Below are positions 34,909 through 45,679 of a stretch of 64,000 bases of DNA, piece by piece. Position 1 is the stretch's first letter, and the number at the start of each line of letters is the position of its first letter. The notes below the pieces were generated by a model. That model saw only the letters and a list, made by a program, of their open reading frames with translations, was not told the origin of the DNA and did not search any database. The translations under genes and the position numbers were made by a program. The stretch is taken from positions 147,071,705-147,135,704 of the forward strand of contig CM019824.1 of NCBI GenBank assembly GCA_009763385.1. Direction: 5' to 3'. Source of the DNA: Coix lacryma-jobi var. lacryma-jobi. Its lineage: Eukaryota; Streptophyta; Magnoliopsida; Poales; Poaceae.

Positions 34909-35544
34909 TCAAACGAATACGATGCTGCTAGTCGGTTTCAATCAGCTGTGCGGCGATAGTTTTCCTTCTGCGCGAAAGCGCTGTCGTTTTCCAAAGTTGG
35001 TGGAGAGACGACACTTTCGCCCGAAAGCACTTTCGACTGAAGCGATAGTTTCCCTTCCAGGTGAAAGTGCTTTCGTCTTCCAAAGTTGGTGGAGAGATGA
35101 CACTTTCGCCCGAAAGCACTTTCGTCCATAAGCGATGGCATTCCAATGTCTTCGTGCAGGTCCAGAGTCCGGAACTGGCAAAGGAGGGCCCACTTGTTGG
35201 AAGGAGGCCGCTCGGCGGATGGAGAGTAGATGGGGCCACCTCGGCGCTAGTGTACGGAAATACCCTCCCGATGGCAGAGGCACTTTATCCAAAAGAGTAG
35301 TTAGAAGGGCATTGTTGTACTTGTAAACGAAGAGTAGTTGGAAGGGTATTTTCGTACTTGCAAAGACTGCATAATTAATATAAATAGGCCGACCTCCCCT
35401 ATGGAAGGAGGGGGCTAAGAGGATTACTATTCACTCTTGTTGTAATGTTGGCTCTCATTTGTGAGTCTACCATTCGCTTTCCTGTGTGCTTGCATTCGTT
35501 CGAGCAGCGACCTGCTGTTTTAGGGTTTCGGCTCTAAAGCAACA
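34909..35544 (+). repeat. 5'-truncated 3' LTR of Ty3 element, copy A
   Basis: Matches the 5' LTR from about 32917 onward and ends GCAACA before the CAAAC duplication. The join to gag sequence falls at CCCCCATATTCTC. Confidence 0.87.
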
Positions 35545-35549
35545 CAAAC

Positions 35550-36299
35550 CAACAAATAAACATGTCATTTACATGACCTTGGGAATGTTTTAATCTACAA
35601 ATAATTTATAAACTTCAAAATGCTACTTTCTCTTGCCAGCAAAATCAATTAATCATATGACTTTAAATCTCAACATCAGAAATATATGCTCGCTGGTGTT
35701 ATGTTTCTTATTCGCTCTGCAGTCAAATACAGGAGGGGCCAGAGATCAGCATATGACCAACATTTCAAAGAAAAGTATTATTTTTTGATAAGGACAACAA
35801 CATATCCAATTTAATGTCTAGAATTAGAATTTGCAATGTTGTAAAGGAAGATGATCGTACAAACAGACCACATAAGCAGTAATTAGCATAATTCATCAAC
35901 TAATGAACTGAGTGGCAAAAATTCAAGGTTTATATATCATGTTTCTGCAAAATAAATCAATAAGACCTAAACTAATGAAGCTCTACCTACCTAGCATTAG
36001 TAATAAATCAGCAAAACCTTAACTAATGAGAAGACCTTACAGACAGACAACACAAACAGTAAGTAGCAGAATTAAATCATCAACTAACATTGTATTAACA
36101 CTGAGTATTACCTTACCTGTGAATTTCATGCTTCATTTTCTTCCATAATAAAATCATCAACTGTTGCAGTAGAACTGCGTAGAACCTATATACCAAATTA
36201 CAAAGTTTAAGTTGCAAGAAATGGAAAGACTAATAATTAAAAAAATGAGGTTTTTCTTTGAGTTTCCTTCTACCCTATACTAGTGTTGAGTACATATAA
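35550..36299. other. Copy A sequence between Ty3 and hAT remnants
   Basis: A/T-rich and non-coding; matches 57195-57985 of copy A' with small indels. No separate element could be delimited. Confidence 0.6.
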
Positions 36300-37192
36300 G
36301 CGCTTCTACTATCTCAGGGGTTAGGCTACTTCAAAAATTATTTATGGTTCTTTTAGTCACGCTAAAAGCGGATTCTGATGGTACAGATATGGCTGGAACA
36401 ACAAGCAAATCTCTGGCTATACAAGAAAGAGTCGGATACTTCAACCCATTAACTATCCACCAATTTATTATGTCAAACTCTTGAGCTTGAACTGGATCCT
36501 CGTCCAAATATCTATCAAGCTCTGTACTTCTCTGAGTTTGAAGATCATTATTGACTTTTTTATACCATTCTGTCCATGGGTCATTGTTCACTGAACAAAC
36601 ATTGCGTATTTATTGTGTAGGTACTAAATGTGGGGGCTCTTGTTGAGAGGTGTATGCTGAAAACAACCCACAGACTAGTTTTTCTACTTTATCACTTTTT
36701 CTTTCCTGTCACAGGTAAAGCCTTGCTGGAAACAAAGTCAATACATTTTAGTTTGAACCTTGGGCCAAAAACCACAGGAACACATAGCATTATATGTGAC
36801 TTGTTCCAATATTTGTTGAATTTCTTCTTCATCTCCTTTAGTACCTTGATCATCTCCTCTTGGAACCTTGAGTTAGCTTGATCTGCTACGCCAACTTCAG
36901 AGTTAGAATTATCTTCTTTCTCAGCAATTTGCAACTCTTGTTCGAAAACCAACTTGATCTTCCACATGTGATGGAAATAGAGGTTTGAGGTAGGGTACTT
37001 AGTGCCCAAAATTACATCAGTTGCATCCTTGAACACCTCTAGCAGGTTACAAAGTACACCGACTCTTCTCCATTCCTTAGGGGAGGGTAAGTATGTGTAC
37101 TTTTGGTCCTCGGATTTTAACACCTCAAAAGCTTAATTCAGGGCTCTTTGAAGCATAAAAAATATCAAGTTTCAACGTGTGATCACATCAAG
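36300..37192 (-). pseudogene. hAT transposase pseudogene, copy A
   Basis: Minus-strand translation gives the central hAT region (EWRRVGVLCNLLEVFKDATD, YFHHMWKIKLVFEQEL, FNKYWNKSHIMLCVPVVFGP) and the C-terminal dimerisation domain (ELDRYLDEDPVQAQEFDIIN, KYPTLSCIARDLLVVPAISV, PSESAFS). Upstream, DVITR is followed by TGA where hAT proteins have the conserved Trp of DVxTRWN. A second stop follows RALN, and another break lies near 36600. There is no N-terminal BED region. A dead Ac/Tip100-like remnant. Confidence 0.88.
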
Positions 37193-37364
37193 TGATGCCT
37201 TTTTCTTGCATGTAATGCCTTCTCGTGTAACAATTTCTTTGAACATTTGTTTTCTAGATGTTCAACATATGGATTGGATGATGACTTTTTCTTGCATGTA
37301 ATGCCTTCTCGTGCAACAATTTCTTTGAACATTTGTTTTCTAGATGTTCAACATATGGATCGGA
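37193..37364. repeat. 86-bp tandem duplication at the A/A' junction
   Basis: Two adjacent units (37193-37278 and 37279-37364) running GATG-C/A-CTTTTTCTTGCATG to CAACATATGGAT-T/C-GGAT. The first is contiguous with the hAT remnant of copy A. The second leads into the sequence that begins copy A at 27931. The join between the two large duplicate blocks therefore lies here. Confidence 0.88.
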
Positions 37365-37483
37365 TATAATACAGTCTATATATAATGTGTTACTTTTGGC
37401 TGCTATAATTTTTTATGAAAATGGTAATAAATAAATATTTGTGACTACTTTGTGAAAATATTGGAACAAAGCCAACCTGATTA

Positions 37484-37642
37484 TCTATAACTCTTATAAA
37501 GCAAAACCCTACTAGCAATTCTCTTGTTATGCAAAGTGTCCACATCAGCATCCACTAACACATTAGCAAACCATATCATTTACAAACATATATTTAGAAT
37601 TTTACCTGTGATTTCCACAACAACGCGCGGGGTGTTCTCCAG
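37484..37642 (+). mobile_element. Mini-Helitron, 159 bp
   Basis: Starts TCTATAACTCTTATAAAGC after A and ends near GGGGTGTTCTCCAG before TT. A degenerate CCACAACAACGCGCGG hairpin lies close to the 3' end. The empty site in copy A reads GATTA/TTCTAA (28046-28056). The 3' terminus is CCAG rather than the canonical CTRR, probably a point change. Confidence 0.7.
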
Positions 37643-38299
37643 TTCTAACTAGTAGCGTGCCCGTGCTAATGCTACGGTAACTTTTCAGACATACAACTTA
37701 AAATAACTAATTAATTTTAAATGTTTCCATAATAACAATCAAATTCATTAAAAAATGATCGTAGTTATTTATTCCTCCATTTTCTTTATATGACAAAATG
37801 TTGGTTCAGTTTTGCTCTCAGACATAATATGCTTCAAGCAGTATATTTAATACCAGTGAGTTCAAAAATACGAGAACACTATTCTAACCGTTCAAAAATA
37901 CGAGAACACTATTCTAACCAGTAAGAAAAGTTCATAATTCAACCTATCAGCGAAGCTAGTTCCAAAACCTGTTAAAACCTGAAAGTTCTAAAGCTCTCCC
38001 ATGGTATTAAGCATGCTCATCGTGCTGCATAAAAATAAGTGAGGAAAGGTATACAAACAAAACTCGTGTCAGAGACATTTCAAACTCCTAAAAAATGACA
38101 CAAGCATCTATTGTTTTTTTGGAAGCAGGAGGTGGCGTCGGCTTCGCACTCGCTCGCGAAGAATAGTAGACGAAAAATAGGATTTTTTCTGAGGCAAGCC
38201 GTTATAATTTTTCAACTTTGGAGATATACGATTACAGTTCACATATTTGGAAAATTATCATTATAATTCTATCCCTACAACGACATATACGTACATGAA

Positions 38300-38640
38300 T
38301 CCATACGGACGTTAAGTTCCTGCCTTCATCAGCACGAGCCCACCCGCGACGGACGAGCGCTCGGCCATGGCGACCTGTGTGCGACACAGATCGGTGGCGT
38401 TTGCTCACGGCGGCCTGCACGCTAGCCCGTGGCTGCCTCCACACGACGCGGAGCGGTGGTGCTCGCCCGCGGTAGCCTGCGCACGAGGCGGAGCGGCCGC
38501 ACTCGCCCTCGGCAGCCTGCGCTCGTTGTTGATGCCGAAGTTCCCGCCTTCCAATAGCCTCCACTCGGCGTCCACCACGTTGTTTGCACCGAGAGCCCTA
38601 GATCGTGCTTTCGCATCAGGGCAGGCGCCATGAATCAGGC
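38300..38640. other. GC-rich, possibly captured exonic sequence in the Helitron
   Basis: Abruptly GC-rich compared with its A/T-rich surroundings and open in several frames on both strands, each with short GGL/RGGAA-type repetition. No domain recognised. Capture of a GC-rich grass first exon is likely but unproven. Confidence 0.45.
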
Positions 38641-38712
38641 GACCTTATGATCTAATGTTGTGTGTGATATCTAAGATTGATTCGGTCCCAGCATGCACAT
38701 AGCACATTACAT

Positions 38713-38823
38713 TCAGGGAAAGAAGATACCCCATAGGTTAGGAGCTGAGAGGGTGTAGTTGTTGATGGTGCCTGCAACGCACCGGCCCTTGACGTTGATG
38801 CTATCATTGTCCTTGCAGTCCCC
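38713..38823 (-). pseudogene. Captured exon fragment, unidentified
   Basis: On the minus strand a TTTCTGTTTTGTCAG acceptor is followed by a frame reading GDCKDNDSINVKGRCVAGTI, then NNYTLSAPNLWGIFFP and a stop. The acceptor-like AG, pyrimidine-rich upstream sequence and protein-like composition suggest a captured exon. I do not recognise the family. Confidence 0.5.
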
Positions 38824-39147
38824 TGACAAAACAGAAATCGACGCAAGAGGGCCATGAAGACAGGTAAAAAAAACAAATAAGAAAAAGTATAACAAATAAT
38901 TCAGTTCTCAAGAGAATAAAAACAGTACAAGTAAAAAAGAAAGGAACCTATATTCTGTTCTCTCAAATACGCAAAATAATCTGTTATAAGTTTATCTCAA
39001 CCGATGTCTTTTTTTAGAACCAAGAGATGGAACAGAGATGACATCTCAACAAAGCACCATATCAATTAAATGACACAATTATTGAGTAGACCGCAGATAA
39101 CCAGAGCATGGCATTACAACCCCAACCAATAACTTGAATTGTAAATT

Positions 39148-39410
39148 TTGCACACAAATTCACTGAGATACTTAATCAAATGCATTGCAGCTCGAAAATT
39201 ATGCTTACTGTTTGTTGGAGTCGACCAACCGGGTGATGCTGAGAATAAAGAGCATCTAAACAATCACTGCACACAAGATGACAAGTCAGAACCTCTGATC
39301 AGTTCAAATCAAAGCATTCTTTTAGAACAAATGGAGCTCTCCAATTTAGAAAGTAATGGAAATTAACTTGTTCCAAATGAAACTGACGAGATAACACAAG
39401 ATCTGCAGGT
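39148..39410 (+). pseudogene. Exon-like fragment in the Helitron, unidentified
   Basis: The plus strand reads GDAENKEHLNNHCTQDDKSE, PLISSNQSILLEQMELSNLE, then a stop and LVPNETDEITQDLQ before a CTGCAG/GTCTAGG donor-like site. Protein-like composition in an A/T-rich region suggests a second captured exon, in the orientation opposite to 38713-38823. Unrecognised. Confidence 0.4.
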
Positions 39411-39589
39411 CTAGGTTGAGCTCATTATTTCTCTTCGTAACTTTTCAAATTTATATATAATATACATATAATCTGTCCGGGATTACCCCTCATTGTTTCC
39501 CATTTATGTATCATGCAACTGAAAATTGCTAATCATAAGCTAGATATCTTATGCTCATAAGCTAGATTAAGCCATAACTTGACTTAGTT

Positions 39590-40273
39590 TGATCCCTACA
39601 CATGTACCTCATGATAAAAAGGTTGTCTCCTTTCCTTAAAACTTGCCCCACTTTTTATGATAATTGTTGACAAAGGGGGAGAAAATGATGTAACAAAGAT
39701 ATGCTAGAAAGGGAGACAATAAAAGAGTATAAGTGTCAAGTGATTTCAAGTGGGATTGGAGCATACAAATAGGGGGAGCAAGCTCATAAACATGTATGAT
39801 GCATTTAAAATGTGCATATTCATATGTTTGTTAGCAATGCATAAGCTTTTTAATTTGATATCCATGCTTATGTGGTGAATGCTAGTGATAGGTTATGTTT
39901 GATGAATTGATTTACTAGCATGTACATAATAGCAACTAGACATACTTGTATTTCAAGTGGTTCAAGAGCCTTATTATAATGTTGATCTCACGGGGTTCTT
40001 GAGTTTTGATGTATGTCTAGTGATAAAATGATGCTAAGGATGGTTTAACATGTGCACTCCGATTGGTATCACGCTTCAAAGGTCCATTCTTATGCCTTAG
40101 CATCATCATTGATAGTATTGCTCACCCACATTTCATATCCATACATATGTGCCAAATCTAGTACCAAACTCTATAGCACATATGTAGGGGGAGCTAATAC
40201 TATCGATGTGGTTACTCAAATTTAAATCACATATCTTTGTATAGGTTGTCATCAATTACCAAAAGGGGGAGAT
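39590..40273 (+). mobile_element. SIRE-type internal 3' end and PPT
   Basis: Non-coding sequence with the GACAAAGGGGGAGAAAATGA block typical of the region after pol in SIRE elements, ending in the polypurine tract AAAAGGGGGAGAT at 40261-40273 directly before an LTR. No coding sequence upstream remains, so this is a truncated left neighbour sharing the next LTR. The left limit is approximate. Confidence 0.78.
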
Positions 40274-42368
40274 TGAAAGCCCTAGTTTGGTTTTGGTTAA
40301 TTGATGAAACCTATTTGGTCTAATCCTATTGCTAAGCATGTGTGTAGCTCATGAGGAAGGATTACGACCAAACCAAGTGGTGGAGCTAGCTAGGCGACAA
40401 CCATGGAAGATGGTGTTGGCCATATGCATCTCAAGTGATCAAGTGCTCTACCCTTGGTGAATTGCAAGAAGTAGAGAAGAGATGGAGCAAAGAGGCCCGA
40501 AGGCAAAGGTATAACCTATAGGGCTCTTTGTTTTGGTGATCAAGACACTTAGCGAGTGTGATCACATTTAGGATAGATAGCCGTACTATTAAGAGGAGAT
40601 TATTCACGGCTTATGCGGTGTTCAAGTGCCACTAGGTGTTCTCTAACATATCGATGCTATAGACCTAGTGAGTGACTAATAAAACCCTTTGAAAATGCTT
40701 TGAAAAATGCTAACACACGTGCACAAGTGTTGAAACACTTTGGTGTTGGCACATGGAAGCAAGGGTAGAAGTTAGAAAGTGAAAAATGTCAAGTTAGGGG
40801 CATCGGACGCTGGCCGAGCGTCTGATGGCAAACCCTAACCACTGACTGTTGACGAGGAAGCATCGGACGCTGGCAACGGACGCGGGGAATTCACTGTTGC
40901 AGAGTCCGATGGCTATGACGTGGCGCGAGCTAGTTTTCCAGGGAGCATCAGACGCTGGCCTGCGTCCGATGCAGGATCATCGGACACGTCCGATGCGTTT
41001 TGGCCCTCTCTGGAACCTCTCTGCATGGTCATCAGACGCTGGGGTTGAGCGTCCGATGTGATAGTGCCGGAGCGTCCGGTGTGACGCAGAAAAGTGCTGA
41101 ATTGAGCAAAGGCATCGGAGCGTCCGATGCTAGGCATCGGTGCATCCGATGCCACTTTAACCAGCACGGGAAGGAATGTGACCGTTGGGATCGGGCGGCC
41201 TGTATTCATAACAGAGGGACACGTTGTGCTCATCGGAGCATCAGACGCTGAGGGAGCGTCCGATGGCCCTGACACCGGCGCGTCCGATGCGTCTGTTTCG
41301 GGCCCAACCGCTAGGCCGTTTTGTGTGGCCTATTTAAGGGGCTTGGGCGGCTTGCTAGGCGGCTCCCTTGCACATTTTGATTCCTAAGCATTCTAGTGAG
41401 CTTTGGCAAGCCTCCCAACTCATCTCCCAAGTTGATTTGATCAAACCAAGTGAGATTGAGTGATCTAGTGCGTGATTTGAAAGATTTCAATCTAGTGGCA
41501 CTAGTTCTTCGCATCGGCATTGAGTTTTCTTGTTACTCTTGGCATTTGCCGGTGCCTAGACGGCTTGGAGGCGTTGAGGTGGTCGTTGGCAAGATTGGTG
41601 ATTGTTCTTGGCCACCACCGTTCGTGTTTGTGAGAGGTTTTGGAGCCTCACCTCGCCGGAGCGGCAAGAGGCATCCTTAGTGGATTGCTCGTGTCATTGA
41701 GCTACCTCACTAGTGGTAGATTCTTGTGGTGCTCTTATTGAGCTTGGCTTTGCGCCGATTAGCCACCGGATCACCTAGTGTTGGTCGACACAACGGGGAG
41801 TAGCGTGCTGGCAGGCACGTGAACCTCGGGATAAATCTTGGTGTTCCGTGTGCTTATCGTGATTGATTCAACATCTCGGTGATTGGTCTTCATATTCATA
41901 TTATTGGTGATTGGCGTCACAAGTGGATTTCACCGGTGATTGGCTCTCTACTAGATGATCCCGAAGGCTCGGTGAAACCACTTCTATTTAGCTCATTTAC
42001 TTTGTGTATTTACTTTGAGCTATTTAATTTGTGTAGACTTCATCTCTTGTATATCTTGTGTCATATACTTTGTGTATCTAATTGTGATTAGATTGCTTAG
42101 TTTATCTATTGCACTCACTTGTCTCATATACTTTTGATATATCATACTTGTGCTAGAGCTAGTTTGTTTATTCTGCATTTGATACTAGTTCTAGTTGATT
42201 GGGTGACTTAGAAGTATTAGGTAGAATTGTTGGTTAGGTGGCTTGCAACACACTATTAGGCTAGCGCAAAAAGCTTCGCCTTTTGTTACACTAATAGTGG
42301 TTGCCTAAGTGATTTTGTAGATTTTTAATTAGGCTATTCACCCCCCTCTAGCCAATTTGGACCTTTCA
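40274..42368 (+). repeat. SIRE LTR shared by two internal segments
   Basis: A 2,095-bp LTR, TGAAAGCCCTAG to GGACCTTTCA. It has a PPT on its left and a PBS plus gag on its right, so it acts both as a 3' and as a 5' LTR. A GCATCGGACGCTGG / GAGCGTCCGATG palindrome array lies at 40800-41300, followed by a TATTTAAG promoter motif near 41330. Confidence 0.87.
40800..41300 (+). repeat. U3 palindrome array, CATCGGACGC type
   Basis: About a dozen imperfect copies of GCATCGGACGCTGG and its complement GAGCGTCCGATG. They end about 35 bp upstream of a TATTTAAG motif, at the same place in the LTR as the arrays of the two other SIRE-type LTR lineages here, but with a different sequence. Confidence 0.83.
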
Positions 42369-42370
42369 AG

Positions 42371-42382
42371 TGGTATCGGAGC
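42371..42382 (+). promoter_or_regulatory. Primer binding site of the SIRE element
   Basis: TGGTATCGGAGC two bases after the LTR, the same initiator-tRNA-Met-type PBS as in the gag-only element. Confidence 0.85.
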
Positions 42383-42426
42383 CGTGGTCACCGTTTGGTT
42401 GAGGCTTAACATCCTCCGGTGTTAAA

Positions 42427-44055
42427 ATGGCTCAAATCAACTATATGGGGGAAGCCACCACATTTTGACGGCACCAACTTTGATTGTTGGAAGAGGAAAA
42501 TGTGTGCATTCACAAGAGGAATGAATAGAAAGATATGGGATGTGATTGAGCATGACTTTGTGGTAATTGATCCCGCAAGTCCCACTCCTAGAGAAGAAGA
42601 GAAGCTTCAATGGAATGATGTGGCAATCAACTTGTTCTATGAAGCCTTTGACACAAAGGTGTTTGAGCAAGTCAAAGACCTTGAAAAGGCAAGTGAGATT
42701 TGGGAAAGATTAGAGGAGACCTATGAGGGCACTAAGGTGGTCAAGAGTGCCAAGCTATATATCCTCAAGGACAAGCTTGCTACCTTCAAAATGCAAGATG
42801 ATGAGAGCATACCGGAGATGTTTCACCGGTTGCAAGTTATTATCAATGACTTGAAGGCTTTGGGAGAGAAGGTGGAGGATAAGGACTTTTCTCACAAGTT
42901 CCTGAGATGCTTACAACCAAGGTTGATACTTTGGTGACCATCCTTATGAGGGAAGGATTGGATACGGTAACCCCAAACCAAGTACTAGGTGATGTGGTCA
43001 CACAAGACACATACCGTGTGGAAAGGGATGGGGGAGCCCAAGAAGAAGAAGACCGTAGCATTCAAGGCATCATCCTCCAAGGGCAAGAGCAAGGGCAAAG
43101 CAAAGAAGGAGGAAAATGATGATGAAGCAAGCTCAAGTGGTTGTGAGATGGATGATGAAGAAATGGCTCTATTTGTCAAGAGATTTGGCAAGTTCATGAA
43201 GAAGAGAGGCTATGGAGCAAGAAAGAGAAGAGATGGAATCAAAAGCACAACTAAAAGGTGCTATAGATGCAAGAGCAAGGATCACTTCATTGCGGATTGT
43301 CCACAATCTAGTGATGAAGATGATGATGACAAGAAGAACAAAGACAAGAAAGAAACAAAAGAAAAGAAAGAGAAGAAGATGGGAAAGAAGAAGGGTGGAT
43401 CCTATGTCATGACATGGGATAGTGATGCTTCCTCAAGTGATGATGATGATTCTAGCGATGATGAGAGGAAGACCACCAAGAAGAAGGCTATGGCTAGTCT
43501 TGCTATCTCAAGCAAGCCTTCTATCTTCAACACTCCATCGTCATGCTTCATGGCTAAGGCCACTAAGGTATCATCCGATGAGAGTGAAAGTGAGAGTGAG
43601 AGTGATGATGATGAGGAGTACTCAAAGGAGGACCTCATGAGCATGCTACAAGATGCTCACTCTCTTACATTGAGACGAAGAGGAAGGAGTGCAAAGAATT
43701 GCGCAAGGCCAACAAGGCTCTTGAGCAATCCTTTGATGAGCTCAAGTCCACTCATGAGAGGCTAGAGGAAGCCCATGAGAAGCTTGATCAAGCTCACACT
43801 AGGCTTAAGGAAGCCCACTCCTCCCTCCTTGATCAAAGTAAGATTGAGGATGTTGTAGAGACATGCAATGTAGGAGTTACATGTGATATACTTGATGAAA
43901 CTTTTTATGCTCCTATTATTGTTGCTCCCACCAATGCATCATCATCATCTAGCTCAACTAAAATGCCTACTTCTACTACATGTGATTCATCATTAGTAGT
44001 AGAAAATGAGAACCTTAAGAACAAGGTGTATGAGCTCACTCATGCTTTAGGCAAG
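42427..44055 (+). pseudogene. gag: SIRE/Copia gag pseudogene, truncated
   Basis: Starts ATGGCTCAAATC but stops after 13 codons because of a frameshift; the true frame resumes as HFDGTNFDCWKRKMCAF. It continues through WDVIEHDFVV, LEKASEIWERLEETYEG and EMFHRLQVIINDLKALGE. The frame shifts again near 42915 and 43660. A single zinc knuckle CYRCKSKDHFIADC lies at about 43258-43300, followed by acidic Asp/Ser-rich and coiled-coil-like segments. At 44050 gag passes directly into LTR sequence at GGCAAG; the end of gag and all of pol are lost. Confidence 0.87.
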
Positions 44056-44830
44056 ATTGGTGATTGTTCTTGGCCACCACCGTTCGTGTTTGTGAGAGGT
44101 TTTGGAGCCTCACCTCGCCGGAGCGGCAAGAGACATCCTTAGTGGATTGCTCGTGTCATTGAGCTACCTCCCTAGTGGTAAATTCTTGTGGTGCTCTTAG
44201 TGAGCTTGGCTTTACGCCGATTAGCCACCGGATCACCTAGTGTTGGTCGACACAACGGGGAGTAGCGTGCCGGCAAGCACGTGAACCTCGGGATAAATCT
44301 TGGTGTTTCGTGTGCTTATCGTGATTGATTCAACATCTCGGTGATTGGTCTTCATATTCGTTTTATTGGTGATTGGCGTCACAAGTGGATTTCACCGGTG
44401 ATTGGCTCTCTACTAGATGATCCCGAAGGCTCGGTGAAACCACTTCTATTTAGCTCATTTACTTTGTGTATTTACTTTGAGCTATTTAATTTGTGTAGAC
44501 TTCATCTCTTGTATATCTTGTGTCATATACTTTGTGTAGCTAATTGTGATTAGATTGCTTAGTTTATCTATTACACTCACTTGTCTCATATACTTTTGAT
44601 ATATCATACTTGTGCTAGAGCTAGTTTGTTTATTCCGCATTTGATACTAGTTCTAGTTGATTGGGTGACTTAGAAGTATTAGGTAGAATTGTTGGTTAGG
44701 TGGCTTGCAACACACTATTAGGCTAGCGCAAAAAGCTTCGCCTTTTGTTACACTAATAGTGGTCGCCTAAGTGATTTTGTAGATTTTTAATTAGGCTATT
44801 CATCCCCCTCTAGCCAATTTGGACCTTTCA
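44050..44830 (+). repeat. 5'-truncated SIRE 3' LTR
   Basis: Matches 41588-42368 with few differences and ends ACCTTTCA. Its start coincides with GGCAAG, present both in gag and in the LTR, indicating the deletion joined at that short homology. Confidence 0.88.
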
Positions 44831-44909
44831 ATAGGGCCATGGGGGAGGGGTGGAGTAAAAAGTGTCTCGCTGATGGTAGGGAGCTCAGCGAGACCGGCTG
44901 ATGATGTGG

Positions 44910-45171
44910 GGCAGAGGAAGATGAAGGCGAGGGCGACACGAGGAGAGGAGAAGACATGTGAAAGAAGATACGTACGCACCCGCACATACGCTAAGCATCA
45001 CATTTTTTTTATAAAAAAATCAGTCAAAAAATTTGTTTGGGGGCAGAGGAAGATGAAGGTGAGGGCGACACGAGGAGTGGAGAAGACGGGTGAAAGAAGA
45101 TATGTACGCACCCGCACATACACTAAACATCGCATTTTTTTGAAAAAAAATTAGTCAAAAAATCTGTTTCT
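44910..45171. repeat. Tandem repeat, unit about 130 bp, two copies
   Basis: GGGGCAGAGGAAGATGAAGG followed by GAGGGCGACACGAGGAG, ACGTACGCACCCGCACATAC and a T/A-rich tail ending TCAGTCAAAAAAT. The two copies lie at about 44910-45038 and 45040-45171. Lies in the Helitron, right of the SIRE insertion. Confidence 0.85.
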
Positions 45172-45626
45172 GCAAAAATAATTTTTTCAAATTTTAGAAT
45201 AATAAATTTAGTCAAAATTATTTTACGGGAGAAATATTTGTCAAAACTGACCCAATCTCGAAAACAAATAAATGCAGAAAGACCAAAGTTTAAATTGTTA
45301 GTTTTGGCAGTGGTCCACGAGCCTTAATGATCTCACGTCGACCCTGTCCAGGTAAATATGGAGCAACGGGGCACGAGACACTCTTTTTATAGCGTGAGCT
45401 CGTGGCTTGTCCGCCTTCAGCTGGTGAGGTGGTGCTAAACGCCCACACCGAAACTAAACGAGCGCTCATCTCTGACTCTCCGCTCTACTGCCGCTGAGGT
45501 CTCGTGGGCTACTGAGACTGGGGCTTCAAGTTCGGGCCGATTTCGTTGCAAAGAGGTCTGGGCCGAGACAAAATAGCCAGACTGGATCGGACCAGACGAA
45601 AGGAAGGGGGAACAGACAGACTATTA

Positions 45627-45679
45627 GTCCCATATCGGTCCTCTAATCTTGTGGGAATCCTAGTTAGTCTATATAAATA
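45627..45679 (+). promoter_or_regulatory. snRNA-type promoter motifs (USE plus TATA), orphan
   Basis: GTCCCATATCG (45627-45637) differs at one position from the plant snRNA upstream sequence element RTCCCACATCG. It is followed 32 nt later by TATATAAATA (45670-45679), close to the 33-34 bp spacing of plant Pol II snRNA genes. Upstream, CGGGCC and TGGGCC match the reversed monocot-specific element RGCCCR. No known snRNA sequence follows within 100 bp. Confidence 0.45.

Larger units (their letters stand above)
32741..35544 (+). mobile_element. Deleted Ty3/gypsy element, copy A
   Basis: Full 5' LTR (32741-33542), PBS, gag remnant, then a direct join into the interior of the 3' LTR, which lacks its first 170 or so bases. 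The outer target duplication CAAAC is intact (32736-32740 and 35545-35549). pol and the PPT are gone. Copy A' (54294-57189) has the same target duplication and join, so insertion and deletion both predate the tandem duplication. Confidence 0.9.
27931..37278. repeat. Tandem duplication, copy A
   Basis: This block and 37279-58710 share a series of landmarks in the same order: CATATGGATTGGATATAAT, TAATATCAATATCGTAAACCAG, TGCATGTG/ACATGTGTCACCTGCTAGC, GGCGGTTCGGAGCGCCCC, GGTAACTAGTCTCCAAAGG, the Ty3 element with CAAAC target duplication, and the hAT pseudogene. The copies appear mostly alike outside element insertions. Its left limit coincides with the right end of the CACTA element. Confidence 0.9.
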
